NCBI GenBank assembly: GCA_004802705.1
Contig: SGPL01000179.1
Coordinates: 1 to 57,201, forward strand
Length of the DNA: 57,201 nt
From: Bondarzewia mesenterica
Taxonomy: Eukaryota > Basidiomycota > Agaricomycetes > Russulales > Bondarzewiaceae
Direction of reading: 5' to 3'
Shown: positions 10,955 to 23,738 of the stretch, in pieces
Position numbering within the stretch: position 1 is the first letter of the stretch
Layout of the letters: each line of letters begins with the position of its first letter
Position numbers and translations under genes: made by a program
The notes under the pieces: generated by a model
Seen by the model: only the letters and a program-made list of their open reading frames with translations
Databases searched by the model: none
Told to the model about the DNA's origin: nothing

Positions 10955-12179
10955 TTAGTCCTTTTTCTGTCCTCCTGTAACACCACCAGTCAAGACACTC
11001 GGAAGTTCCTGGTTTCCGATCCCGTACAATAAACCCACTGAGCCCACTACCAATAACAACAGTGCAACGACCGTGCCAGCCAACAATACGAAGGGTCTGC
11101 CAGAGCTCGGGAGTCAGCATCATCGACAAAGACAAGAACATTGAATCGAGATACGCACCCGCTCACGTCCTTCCGCTCGCATGCCTGCCCAGCCCAATTC
11201 TCCGTCCTACCTTTCTCATCCTTGGTTGCAGCACACGCACAAACGAAACAAGTCTTGCCTGCCTTCGTCGCACTGACGCACGAGCCTCTACCGGAACACG
11301 CGCTCGTCGCATTCCCGCACTCGCTCTCTGAGGTGTAGCACGTCGAGACGGAGTTGATGGGCTGCTGCGGGATGGTGGGAGGGAGAGGGGACTGCGGCGG
11401 CTGTCTCCTGCTTGGCGCATTCGCGCGCGCACCGTTGAAGGTGAGAACGACCAAGTTGATATCCTTCTTGTCAAGAGCGCCGAGCAAAACGGCACGCAGA
11501 GTCTCTGCGGCGAGCGTATACTGCTCGCTGGAGCGTCCATAAGCGCTCGCAATCTCGCCCAACCCTGTGAGTTCGAAGGCGCCGAATTTATCAGAGGCGA
11601 GGCCGTCATCATCGGACTCTAGGAAGGAGACAAGTCCTGAAATTTCGGTAAGGAAGGATTCGGTCGCAGAGGAGGAGACGGAGAAGATATCGAGGAGGCG
11701 AGGGACAGGTGCACTGTAGGAGGGTAGGGAGAAAATGTGCGTGTATGCTTGTGGAGCGCGGTGCAGATAGGTGGAAATCAGAGACGAGAAGGAGGTTATA
11801 TCTGGGGAGTTTGACAGAGAGAAAGTCGGCTTCAAGGACTCGGGCAGCACATCTATATGTTCGTCAAACGAGTGAGCTGTAGATGCGAATCCAACATTAA
11901 CACATACATAGCGCGCGCACCTTTTGCGTCAGCCTCATCAATACTGAGCAGCAGTCCATTCTTGTCTCCTTCGCCAACAAAAGGTTCATTCAAGAACTTC
12001 GTCGCAATCTGCTCATTGCCTTGCAAAGGCTCAAATGCTTCAAGGCGGAGGTGACGAGAGATGACTGAGCTTGCGTGTGATGGTGTAAGGTAGGAGGGTA
12101 AAGATGGAGAAGGGTTTAGATAAACCTCAGCTGCTTGACTCAAACCAGTGAAGAGGAGACATAGTAAGATTCCTCGCAT
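10955..12179 (-). CDS. Vps3844/DUF3844 family ER membrane protein
   Basis: Fungal type-I membrane protein of the Vps3844 (DUF3844) family, an ER-located protein linked to vacuolar sorting. The reading has a signal peptide (MRGILLCLLFTGLSQA), a luminal region of about 280 residues, a Cys-rich EGF-like module (CYTSESECGNATSACSGRGS, then CFVCAC and WAGQACERKDVSG), one membrane helix (PFVLLAGTVVALLLVVGSVG) and a short tail ending GGVTGGQKKD. Three exons: the first ends near 11921, the second runs from about 11850 to about 11158, and the last from about 11100 to the stop at 10955-10957. The ATG at 12179 is the only one that gives the signal peptide. All luminal cysteines are retained and no lesion is seen. 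Family assignment rests on the C-terminal module and its position just before the membrane helix. Confidence 0.82.
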
Positions 12180-12284
12180 CCTGCTTGACGGGAACGACGA
12201 AGTGCAAGGTTGTGACAGTCACAATCATGGTTTTGAACGCCGGGCCAGGCCGGGCCGCCAACGATGAATGTTCGCCAGGATAAC

Positions 12285-12836
12285 TTTGCGCCAGGCCCCC
12301 TGCGTATCCTATGATACCTTGTATCCTGGTGCGGACGGATTTGGTGCCGAAACGGAGCCCTTCTTGTATCCCAGTGAGGACGAAAAGGCCGAAAATCTGG
12401 CAAAGGTCCGATCCCAAGGTACGTACGAAAATGGTCCGTCGGTAGCCGTGTTGTATCAGAGTGCGGACGGATAGGGACCCGGCCAGACCCGGCCGCTCTT
12501 CAGACAACACGATCATGGGCGTCACTTGGTCTCCTTTGCGGAAGACAATCGTCCTGTGGGCGTCGCTCAACTCCAGTCAAATGAACTTTCACCACATCAA
12601 TGCATAATGAATGTCATTTTATTTCCATGCATGTGCGTAGGTACTCGCTGCCGGCTGTCATGGTGCTGCCATGGTTGGGAGGTTGTATCCGGTTTTGCTG
12701 ACGAAAGTGTCCCAAATCAGGTGGTCCTATCACTCTTGCTGACGGAAGTGGCCCGAAAAGCATGCGGACGGAAAGGCCAAAAAAGCGCGAATTTGGATAC
12801 AACCTCTTGCAGCATACGCAGGGGGCCTTTTGCGCC
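12285..12836. repeat. Imperfect inverted-repeat element, about 550 bp
   Basis: The left end contains GCGCCAGGCCCCCTGCGTAT followed by a TTGTATCC motif. The right end carries the reverse complement (GGATACAACC, then ATACGCAGGGGGCC and GCGCC). Inside, short motifs such as GCGGACGG and TTGTATC recur several times, so it could be a degenerate MITE or a clustered repeat. Target duplications are not clear. It lies upstream of the Vps3844 gene. Confidence 0.45.
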
Positions 12837-13246
12837 GTGCACACCAACTTATTCCAGTTTCTCTGCCATTTTCCGAAGTGAGTGCTGTTTCAATCAATTC
12901 AGACAGTTGTTGTCTGATTTATGAATAATTCTCTGTCAGGCGTGAAACTTCACCTACCCTGCGAGGAGTGTGCAGGCTGTCCCAGCGCAATAATCATCCA
13001 TGTCTTGTCGCAGACTCATCTACGTCCAGACTAGGTGTTCCGCTTTCTTTCCACAACACAGCCTTGGTCTCATTGGAGCCCATTTTTTGTGTCGAGGCGT
13101 TCACGCCGACTCGAAATGGTACGCTAACAGCGAGGTGTCAGTACATTTAGCTTTGGCGAGGCAGTATGTTCGTAGCTATCCGGATTCCTGATGATTGCGT
13201 GACTGAAGTTTAAACATTCTTTCATATCAGTCAACGCATTCTGCAG

Positions 13247-13632
13247 ACGCAGATTACAACGTGACCGCACATCTTCCAGCGGCTTGCGGAAGCCCTAGAC
13301 ATAGGAGAGTCCAGCGCACCATTCAGAGCTTTGATCCAGGCCACCTTCTGCCTGAAGACTTCCATGACATGTCATACAGGGAATCCGTAACATTCACGGT
13401 CATTCTTGATGGCCAGAAACTCCGCCCCTCACTTGTCATCCGTTACATGGGAAAGACTGTGTTTCCAGAAGGAACGCAAGGTTATCTCTACTACAGTCCA
13501 TCTACGACGCCAGACTTGTCGGATGGCGAGATTCGCTTCCGTGTCGCCAAACCTGGAGATCCTGCTGTCACTTTTAATGAAGGCCATGATTTATTGTCTC
13601 CCACGGCATTCGATGGAGGCTCCCTGTTTTGA
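13247..13632 (+). CDS. Unrecognised protein, first of two related units
   Basis: I do not recognise the family. An exon-like frame opens after a plausible acceptor (attctgcag, ending at 13246) and contains SFDPGHLLPEDFHDMS, VFPEGTQGYLYYSPS, GEIRFRV and FNEGHDLL before a TGA at 13630-13632. The same motif series recurs in the next feature, so these are tandem homologous units. Either an intron joins both units in one gene, or this copy is a truncated paralogue. No upstream first exon was found. Codon use resembles neighbouring genes. Confidence 0.45.
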
Positions 13633-13634
13633 AG

Positions 13635-14720
13635 AGTTCTGCAGGACGGTTCACGGTCTCCGCACGCAGGCTACTCATCAAAGAGAATCCACCGCTCCAG
13701 GGACATCAGATTAAACCACTACCTCATAAAACAATTCCCACGAATCGGTACATCGGAACTCTTGATCCTCAACACATCACATCTTCGGATTTCCATGATA
13801 TATCGGGTCTTTTACGTTCAAAATTTTATGTCAAGAACTTCGAAGAGACTTCTGAATCAATCTACTACGAAGGGAACAGGAAAATTCCTGGTCGGACAAT
13901 TCCTTTCCCTCCTGGAACACACGGGTTTCTCTACTATCACTCTCAGACTGGCGACATGAAGGAGGGACAGCTCCGTTTCCGCATCACCAAGGACGCTAAT
14001 CCCACCAGTTTTGTGGAGGGAGAGGACCTCTTGCTTCGCAAAGGTTTCCCGTGGTACATGTCAGACAGTCTATTGCGTCCTGGCGGGTTTCGTAGTCTTA
14101 TTCCAAAAGACGATGGTGCTACAAAACCAGAGATGATCCCGGCGGAGCAACAGGACGTCACGCGCTACGATCGGCTTCCACTCGTTATTCGCACCCAAAA
14201 CCGTCCGGTGTTTGCGTTCGGTCAATTATTTTCAGTTTCATTCTCTTCATTGTACAACCTCATCTGGATCGGATACGGAGAACGCAGACGGTGGTTCATG
14301 TTGCGCTATCCTCTCTTTGTCCTGAATGAAGGTCGTCCTCGAGCAGTTTATGATGGTCAGCATCAGATTATCTGTCAGAGAATTATCTTTTCAAATTACC
14401 TTTCAACTTCAGGAATTGCATTGTGCTGCTTTGAACCATCACTTTTACCCAGAGATCGAGGTTCGACCGCAGTTGTACTGCGCCTGTGCAAGATCGTCTC
14501 ACCTATCACCATCAAGAAGCGCGACCAGCTCCCGAAAAATCTTGATCTTCGGCATATCCCCAAGCCACCGAAAGAGGGAGAACTGTTCGAGCGGCGTACC
14601 TCCGGCGTGCGAGTGTATCGCCCCAAACCGGATACACATAATTCTCGGGCTTTGGAATTCCTATTCAGAGCTCAAGTTGACAATTCGGAAGATGGTGGTA
14701 CTTTGAAATCTGCTGTTTGA
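13635..14720 (+). CDS. Unrecognised protein, second related unit
   Basis: A long open frame follows, shifted relative to the first unit. It contains TLDPQHITSSDFHDIS, IPFPPGTHGFLYYHSQ, GQLRFRITKD and FVEGEDLLLRKGFPWYMS, matching the first unit motif by motif, then a unique tail of about 230 residues (for example LPKNLDLRHIPKPPKEGELF) ending at the TGA at 14718-14720. There is no signal peptide, membrane segment or catalytic motif I can name. It may be one gene with the preceding unit through an unplaced intron. Probably a lineage-specific basidiomycete protein. Confidence 0.5.
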   Translation, partial: SSAGRFTVSARRLLIKENPPLQGHQIKPLPHKTIPTNRYIGTLDPQHITSSDFHDISGLLRSKFYVKNFEETSESIYYEGNRKIPGRTIPFPPGTHGFLYYHSQTGDMKEGQLRFRITKDANPTSFVEGEDLLLRKGFPWYMSDSLLRPGGFRSLIPKDDGATKPEMIPAEQQDVTRYDRLPLVIRTQNRPVFAFGQLFSVSFSSLYNLIWIGYGERRRWFMLRYPLFVLNEGRPRAVYDGQHQIICQRIIFSNYLSTSGIALCCFEPSLLPRDRGSTAVVLRLCKIVSPITIKKRDQLPKNLDLRHIPKPPKEGELFERRTSGVRVYRPKPDTHNSRALEFLFRAQVDNSEDGGTLKSAV

Positions 14721-16091
14721 CCACGTCCTACTCTTTAATTAATTGTTTTACCTTGTCAGGGTAGCAAACGTCTGCCCGAGAAACAGGAGGCAAAGGAAAT
14801 GGCGTAATTTTAGGGAAAAGATATTGTCAGCACGGGCGTTCTGCATTCGGCATCTGTTCCTTCGATGATATCGATATCGACATATGTTGAATACTATGTA
14901 TCCTACGAGATCCTACGTATCAATGTCAGGAAGAAACCATCCCCCATGACGTGTCAATGCCATGCGTGCGTCGAACTGGATGTTGTTGCAGATGCTACCT
15001 GGTCCAACGCATAGTACTCGACTATGTCTGGATGTGGGTGGCGGCATTCTTCAGCATTCTGCTCTACGCACATCCACATTCCAGGAACAGAAGAGTCCAG
15101 AGTTACTCCCTGTGCCAACAGTATCGCGGTTAAAAAGCTAATGTGAGTATGACATGCTCCCGACTCCATTCGTTGCGGTGTAACACAGCATCTCATCGTT
15201 GTCTAGTTATCTTGTTATATACACGATCACAGTGAGCTCCACAAGCTTTATGAGTCCCTATTCGAAGCTCACTTGAGCAAACCACACCGCAGGTTCCACC
15301 CATCGCCATCGTGCGTTATACTGCGTTTTCCCACCCCAACCATGAGCCACACCTCGGTGCCACGATCTTCGCTGAAGTCGTCTTTTGCTCCTCCGGGCTT
15401 CTCAATGTCCTTCTTTACAAAATGACGCGCCGGTTCCTGCTGCCGCATCACGAATTACAGCTATCCAACGTTCTCATGAGTGACCTCTTCACCCGCGGCA
15501 GGGCCTCCGGGCGCAGGCGCACTTGACGATGACGTGTCCCAGCCCATCTCCTCCGTTCCTCCGATCAGGGGGCGCTTGTTCGACTCGGATGACGATGTAC
15601 CACCGCCTGGGGAGGATGGGCGGACTAAGTCTTCAATCCATAAGCCGCGGGATTGGTTACCTGGCAAGTCGACTCTCGATTTTCAATCCACATAACTCGC
15701 TAACGTTGTATCATTGCCCATCTGACTGTTTTTGCAGTGGATCTTATTCGTCGTTCACAAAACCTGTGCCGCCAAGGCTGTCGAAGGGAACAGCCTTCGG
15801 TCGCTCAATGGTCATAGACGACCCACATCCGCTCCATATCTGCATATCTATCTCCAAAATCTCATTCCCGCAGTTGTGACAGCCTGCCTCCCCCCCGCAT
15901 CATAAAAACCCAATCGTCATAGACGACCCACATCCGCCCCGCATCATGTGCGGTCCGGCAACTCATTCTCTACCTGTATCAGTAAGTATCATATATATGG
16001 CCGTTCTGTCATGCCTCATGATCATCTTCCTTGATGCGCTATATATCATATATAAGCCCATTGGAAACACGCATCTCACTTGCAGAGCATC
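14721..16091. other. Intergenic region with a weak ORF at 15480-15695
   Basis: Mostly non-coding. A short frame at 15480-15695 (GRLFDSDDDVPPPGEDGRTK) looks protein-like but stops without a clear partner exon, so it may be a gene fragment. Two direct copies of GTCATAGACGACCCACATCC (near 15813 and 15918) flank a C-rich tract. Confidence 0.45.
16049..16056 (+). promoter_or_regulatory. TATA-like box before the aldehyde dehydrogenase gene
   Basis: TATATAAG starts 43 bp before the ATG at 16092. The short distance implies a very short 5' leader if it is used. Confidence 0.4.
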
Positions 16092-18288
16092 ATGACTACA
16101 CTCGTCGTCTCTTTCAAGGCCGACTTGTAGGTCTCCTGTTCTTCCTTCTCACCCTACGATTTCTCTGATTTTTCTGGACAGCGCGCATATCATCAACGGT
16201 CGAAAGATCGGGTCTCAGACTTTGCAAGACGTCATCAATCCTGCCACTAAGGAGGTCATTGCTGCTGTCCCCATCGCCACCGAAGAACAGTTGAATGAGG
16301 CTGTGGGCGCTGCCTCTCGTGCATTGTCAACTTGGGCTACTGTCCCTGCTGAGGCACGGCAGTCGTCTCTTTCCAGAATGGGAGATCTTGTCAGTGAGCA
16401 CCTTGATGAATTCATCGAGCTCTTGATCAAGGAGGTTGGGAAATCGAGACAATTAGCGTGAGTTCTGAATTCTAACTTGGTTTTTACAAGAAGCGTGGTG
16501 CTCACGACGCATCATGGCTATATCTGTTTTTCAGGACAATGGAGGTTGGTAGTTGTGTAGACTGGCTACATGGAGTGGCGACGCAGTCTCCACCAACTGA
16601 GACGCTGCTTGACGCGTCTGACAGGACGGTTGTGATGCGTTATGTTCCGCACGGAGTCGTACGTATCTCTTAACAGCGTGATCTGTTGTGATCTGACAAT
16701 CCGCTTGCATAAGTGCGCCGCTATTACACCTTGGAAGTAGGCTCCCATCACCAACATTTTGTCACTAGGCAATTTACTCATGAGGACCGAATCCTAGTTT
16801 TCCGATGTCCTTATTGATATGGAAGCTCGCACCTGCTCTTGTCACGGGTAATTGCATCATCGTGAAGCCTGCTCCGTTCGCACCGCTTTGTGCCATGAAG
16901 TTTGTCGAGCTGGCGCAACAGGTGTTTCCACCCGGTGTTCTGTCTGTACTTTCTGGCGACGGGAATTTGTGCGACCATTCCTAGAATCTTAACAAGCACT
17001 GCTGTGACTGACCAATTTCGTAGAGGACCATGGATTGCAGCGCATCCGAACATCTCTCGCATCTCCTTAACAGGATCTATCCCAGCCGGACAATCCGTCA
17101 TGCGTGCTGCCGCTTCCAATTTGAAGAGCCTAACACTCGAATTAGGGGGCAACGATGGTGCCGTCGTGCTCGATGATGTAGATCCCAAGAAGATAGCCCC
17201 GTACGTTGCCGTTCTCAGTGACCGTTCACTCGTATCAGTATAGCGGAAATTGACTCTGTTGATCATCCTAGGATGCTGTTCTGGGGAACGTTTCACAACT
17301 CTGGACAAATCTGTGCCGCGTTGAAACGTATCTACATTCATGAGAACGTCTATACAGCCGTGCGAGATGAACTCGTGGCCTATGCGCGGACCATCAAGGT
17401 TGGCAACTGTCTGGAACCTGGTGTCGGCATGGGCCCCGTACAGAATAAGGAACAATACGATAAAGTCAAGTGCGTATCGCATATATTCAAGTTCACACTT
17501 CGAGCCAATTACTGACGCTCTTCTGCTCCATCTAAGATCTTTGATAGAGGATTGCCAGAGCAACGGATACACCTTTGCTTGCGGAGGCGGCGGTTTCCCT
17601 GAATTGGATAAAAAAGGGTATTTTCTGCCAATAAGCATCGTGGACAACCCCCCAGAACACTCGCGGATTGTTCAAGAAGAACGTGCGTCATAGACAACGC
17701 TGCCTGTCAGAGGAAACTGATTGTCGCTTTTCCCGCAGAATTTGGACCTATCGTCCCTCTCTTGAAGTGGCGTGACGAGGACGATGTCATCAAGAGAATG
17801 AGTGTGTTGAAGCTCATTGTCTTGCTCATAAACAATGTGAATGTGTGCTAATTTTTTCGAGTAAGATTACGGCGTTTATGGCCTAGCTGCAACGGTCTGG
17901 AGTAACGATTTCGAGAGAGCTCGGAGCATCGCAGAAAAGTTGCAGGCTGGTACAGGTAAGTACGCTCGCACATAATCCATAATGCGTTCAGCTAACTTCT
18001 GCCCGCACAGTATGGATCAACGAATCGCAGCAATTTCATTGGGATCAGGTCAATTCTTGTTGCACTCTTTGATTTCTTTTCGTATTTTTCTTTGTTTTTC
18101 CTCGATGCTGACTTGCTTTACACATGCAGGCTTTCGGGGGGTTCAAGGTTCGTTGTTCAAATTCACGCAAAATGGTCAAGCCTCACATTTCCTTACAGCA
18201 CTCGGGAATAGGCGTTGAGCACTCAAGACACGGCCTCTACGCGTGGACAAACATACAGACCATCACGCTGAATCGATCGGGCGTTTGA
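16092..18288 (+). CDS. NAD(P)-dependent aldehyde dehydrogenase
   Basis: ALDH-superfamily enzyme oxidising aldehydes to carboxylic acids with NAD(P)+. About ten short exons join to a protein of roughly 470-480 residues. Landmarks in order: INGRKIGSQTLQDVINPAT, AAITPW, KLAPALVTGNCIIVKPAP, ISLTGSIPAGQSVM (Rossmann region), LTLELGGNDGAVVLDDVD with the general-base Glu, HNSGQICAALKR with the catalytic Cys, GPIVPLLKW, YGVYGLAATVWS, and the closing HSGIGVEHSRHGLY with NIQTITLNRSGV. The ATG at 16092 gives MTTLVVSFKADF and an intron (16128-16182) that splits a Phe codon. No lesion seen. There is no obvious targeting peptide, so it is probably cytosolic. The sequence resembles the broad-specificity class; the substrate is unknown. 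Its 3' end faces that of the ferrochelatase gene. Confidence 0.9.
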
Positions 18289-19393
18289 TGTTGGAGAAAG
18301 TACGGCGGGACAAAGGGATGCCGTAGCGTAGATGCCGTTTTTGTCATGTTCAAGTGTGTCCGTCTTGAAAATATTGATGGACAGCGGAAGGCTGCGTTTC
18401 TTGCAAGGAAATGATCATGAGAGGTGCGCGAGATTTCGTTAATCATTTTCAAAAATATGGCATACTTGAAGTCGCCTCACATGCCGCAGGAAGCATTGAT
18501 ATGACGGTGTGTGTATTCAGTTAACCTTGGGTGTTTTTTTTTTGCACCATAGTGAGAGAATTACTCTTAGGAGGTGCAATTCGATGCGCTGTGCCGATTG
18601 GCAGTAGTTATCGCGTATCCGGCATGGAGTCCTGAGGGATATACGTCGAATACTAACGTTTGCTTGAGTGTACTGGTTCTGACTTACCACATGCGTTGCC
18701 ATCATCCGTCCGGACTCCAGGTTTCTTATAGACGGGCTAGTAATTTAAATAACTGATCTCATATTGATTTTCACACATTACGATGTGCACTTGGAGAGAG
18801 CTGTGCAGTTCAGTTGCACCCCCCCCCCGGGACAAAACACCACTTCCGCAGTGAAACACAACGATAAAAGGGTCGCAATCGACGAATCAACAGCACATGG
18901 AATGTCACTCCACGCGGCTGCATTTATTGCTGGTGTGGAGTCAATGTTGCACAAATTTCTTCCAATCGGAGCAGGGCGTTTCTGCATCGACTTGCTATAA
19001 GGCAAGGCCTCTTCCTGGACATATGAACCTGATCTTCAAGCTACAGGCTACCAAATGCGCATCAGCGTGAAATCTTTATGTTTGTATCTCTCGTATCCTG
19101 TTGCTGTGGCTTATCTTCAATTGAGGTCTAATGGTGGCATTCTCCCCAATGCATCCCGATTTCCGTCGGCCGCCAGGTGGATCGAACTTCGCTCCGCGTC
19201 CTTTCAAAGAGCGCTTGCCAGGATCAAGTCTGCCCGATGAATCAACTATCAGAGTAGTGGATGGTATCTAGGAATCGCAGAGTTACACACATGAAACAAG
19301 ACATAAACAAATGCGCAAGAAAGTCCAACGGGTTAACATAACTGAATCAATATCAAGTAAAAAGCTCAGCCGAGCCTTCAAAATTCCATCCCC
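18289..19393. other. Intergenic region between convergent genes, nothing recognised
   Basis: Lies between the 3' ends of the aldehyde dehydrogenase (+) and ferrochelatase (-) genes. A run of nine C near 18820 and short ORFs are present; none can be supported as a gene. Confidence 0.55.
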
Positions 19394-20847
<1,454 letters not shown>

Positions 20848-21389
20848 GAGAGGGTGAAGTTGGATATGGAGGACAGCTGGTGGGACTCTGGGAGCAGCGC
20901 TAAATACACTGGAACGCGCGCAACACGTCAGACGCGGCCAATCAGGGTATCACGATCTCACCATTCTGATCACGCCGTGGGAATTTTGACACGCTCTGCA
21001 GCCGGAGTCCGCGTGTCACTTGTCAGTTCCTGTGTTCTGTCTCGCCATTCTCGTATCCCCTGTTGAACGTCGAACTCTACATTATCTGTGTAAGGTTTAC
21101 GAAAAGAAATTCTACACGAAACAGGTCGCTCTGACGTTTTCAACAAGCCAGGTGCTTCACTGGCCGTCTCGAGGTCCCAAAACAATAATCGACTGAACAC
21201 CCTTCGTCCGCGACCTGTATGCCAGTCTGAATCTTCCGAATGCTACCCATGGCTCTAGAAGCTCTACTTGCTATTCATTCTATGGACTCCTACTCCATTA
21301 TGGACAGTCAAGCTGAGACTGCCCGGCACACTAGCCTAGCCTCGCTCCCGAGACATTCCACTCTGCTGTGAAACTTCCGTCATTTTCTC

Positions 21390-21396
21390 TATATAA
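21390..21396 (+). promoter_or_regulatory. TATA-like box before the proline-rich gene
   Basis: TATATAA lies about 135 bp before the ATG at 21529, in a region otherwise shared with the divergent ferrochelatase gene. Confidence 0.35.
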
Positions 21397-21528
21397 CGCA
21401 GCTTAGAGGCACTTTAGCACTATCTACTTTTCTCACATCAACCACTATTGTCATATTTTCAGCATCAGGCCGGTCCTACTGCTCTACCACATACCCCATC
21501 ACATTTGCGCATCTTATCCCATCTCATT

Positions 21529-22221
21529 ATGCTGCGTTACATCAGAAACAGAGTTTACGGGAACGAGCCATCTGATAGAGATTGTTTTGGGAGTACAAAC
21601 CTTACTGTGAGTGCCATGTTCTCCAGGATGTACTGAGGCTGATAGAGTTATTCGGGATTCCCTCTCCTCATAATCCGGCTACTTTGCGAACTCAAGGATT
21701 CAGCGACAAATTCATTGTACGATGGTCGCCCCCCTCCCTCGTATGGCTCAGAAGCTTGTCAGCGCATTACGACGGAAGCTGCTCCTGTGCCCGCTCACTC
21801 CAGCGTGCCTTCTACCCAGAGTGTTATCGATATGCTTTATTCGGACCAGAGATCTTCGCAGTCGCGAGCGACTGTAGACATTGGTCTCATGCATTCACGG
21901 AGATTATCCTCAAACCCGCATTCATATTCACCTCCACATAATGGCCGGGTCTCTTCTGCCAACCCCTATCATGAATCTCCCACCACTTCATGTCGGCCAC
22001 CCCCTATTGTCCTTCCTGAAGTGCCGTGTACTCCTCAGAGAGACTTGGATGCACCACCTCCCTACAATCGCCATGACATTAACCCTCGCATCATCATTCA
22101 TGATGGTGAGTATGTGGTCGTACAAGCGCATGCCCAACGACCTCCATTGAGATCTCCCGTGGCGCCCCGTGACTTGCACTCTGAGTTCATTTCTTCCGGG
22201 CGGACGGCAAATTGGTGGTGA
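21529..22221 (+). CDS. Proline/serine-rich hypothetical protein with PPxY-type motifs
   Basis: I do not recognise this protein. A first exon reads MLRYIRNRVYGNEPSDRDCF, followed by a donor (ACT|gtgagt near 21607). A later exon begins after attcag at about 21704 and runs open to the TGA at 22219-22221. It is rich in Pro, Ser and His and contains GRPPPSYGSE, DAPPPYNRHD and IIIHDGEYVVVQ. PPPSY and PPPY resemble PPxY ligands of WW domains, as in arrestin-like or ubiquitin-ligase adaptors; this is inference. The exon between is uncertain because the phases of the outer two do not match directly. Confidence 0.5.
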
Positions 22222-22511
22222 TACTTTTTCGTGACTCAATGACCGGAAACTTTCCTATTTCATTACCATGTTTAATTATACCTGAGCTATGCTATCTATT
22301 CGTGCATAAATCGAGGTGCAGAGCACTTGTACTTACTACTGGTCGGGCGCGTGGCCGGCATCGCGGGTACCCGCGGATTCAGCGAAGTCATCAATTAAAG
22401 TCTAATCACCGTTCAGTTCAACAACACGTCAAAGGTTTTGCGGTGAGACAGTCTGTCGCAATCACAAACATCCCAGAATTCCTCACCATTTTTTCCCAAA
22501 AACTGTAAGGG

Positions 22512-22966
22512 ATGGGTATTGCAAGTAAGTCCACGCCTTGACCGCGCCTACATTGTTTTTAACCACACCCATGACACATGTTTTGGACTCCGAAAATCTA
22601 CCATGCCAGTTTCCGTCGTCGCAGGCATAATTAGCAGACTAATAGGAGTAGGAGGTGGCCTCGTCTCGCTCGTCGCGCCATACGTTGTACACTTGCTCGG
22701 ATTTAGCTCTACAGGTCCTGTCGCAGGTGTGCCTCGCCTTTCTATCTGGGCCTTCAGGCAGGCTGACGTCCAGTATCGAAACAGGCAGCATGGCTGCCGC
22801 TATTCAGTCGTATATTGGCCCCAACATCGCCGCAGGATCGTTGTTTGCTATTCTCCAGAGCATAGGCATGGGAGGAGCGGTGCCAGCCATTTTGAACGCC
22901 ATTGGTGGAGCTCTCATTGGCGTCGGTGCCTTCGTCGCGTGGCTGTCGTTCAGTTTCTTCGGTTGA
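22512..22966 (+). CDS. IFI6/ISG12-like small membrane protein (Ifi-6-16 family)
   Basis: Three exons (ATG 22512; introns from about 22525 to 22626 and about 22727 to 22790; TGA 22964-22966) join to a very hydrophobic protein of just under 100 residues. The core VVHLLGFSSTGPVAGSMAAA, GPNIAAGSLFAILQSIGMGG, then AVPAILNAIGGALIGVG matches the glycine/alanine-rich double-helix core of the interferon-inducible IFI6/IFI27 (ISG12) family. In animals these are small mitochondrial or ER membrane proteins affecting apoptosis and antiviral response. In fungi the role is unknown and no interferon system exists. Both splice junctions preserve the family motif exactly, which supports the model. Confidence 0.82.
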
Positions 22967-23738
22967 GATTTGGTCGGATCTTCAACGCTAGTGCGTTTTG
23001 ATTTGTCCTCCACGCGTAGTCCTTCTAGGTACTGTCCCAGACGTTCTCTTGACAAGCCAACTCGTAACTCCTGACCTCCAGCCTAGAGGAATGGGCATAA
23101 ATTTGCGTCCATCCCGGTGCATCTTCTACTACTGCAAATGCGTCGCTGAGTGTCAAATTCCACCATCGCTGATTTTCGTAATTTGAGTCCGTTGGAGTAA
23201 ACGAAGCTGAAGACGAAGAAACTACAGCACCGGACGCCTGCCACACCAAACGACGCATATGTCAAAAGTAATCGGGAGATCATTGCTTCAGCCCAGTTTT
23301 GCGAGCAGATGGTCGCGAGAGAAAATAGTATCGAACCAGATCGAGGTGACCCTATCGGGGGACTCGAGCCTGAGGGGACTCGTGAGTACACTGTCATATT
23401 CTCACGTGATTTAGTGACACGCGTGTTTCGACGGTCACGTTCGAATTGAAGTAATCGTGTTTCCTCTAACTACTCTTGCCTCTCTCAATTATGCGCTCTC
23501 CGGAGTGGTAGCTTGCCACGAACTTCTCCAGATAAAGTACAGCTTGAAATTTTCTGAGCTTTTTCGCAAGCTTATGCCTGGAGCTTGTCCACAAGTTCCA
23601 AAGCACATTGACCTTCAAGCTTCAAGACTGGCACAATTTACGATCCTCGCACAAACTCCCTCCTTCAACTACCTCTCGGCATAGATATTCTCTTTCTTCG
23701 CAAATAATAACCCTTGGAAAAGCTGTCGCGCTCTTTTG
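22967..23738. other. Intergenic region with an ambiguous short coding-like stretch
   Basis: Around 23195-23350 both strands have short protein-like frames: plus reads KSNREIIASAQFCEQMVARE, and minus 23083-23397 begins MTVYSRVPSGSSPPIGSP. Neither has a convincing start, introns or recognisable motif, so no gene is called. Confidence 0.4.

Noticed and set aside
15480..15695. N-terminal fragment of a larger conserved protein
   Set aside because: The peptide looks coding but no second exon or conserved domain could be joined to it.
23083..23397. 104-codon minus-strand ORF opposite a protein-like plus-strand stretch
   Set aside because: Neither strand gives a full gene with start and introns, so coding on either strand cannot be decided.
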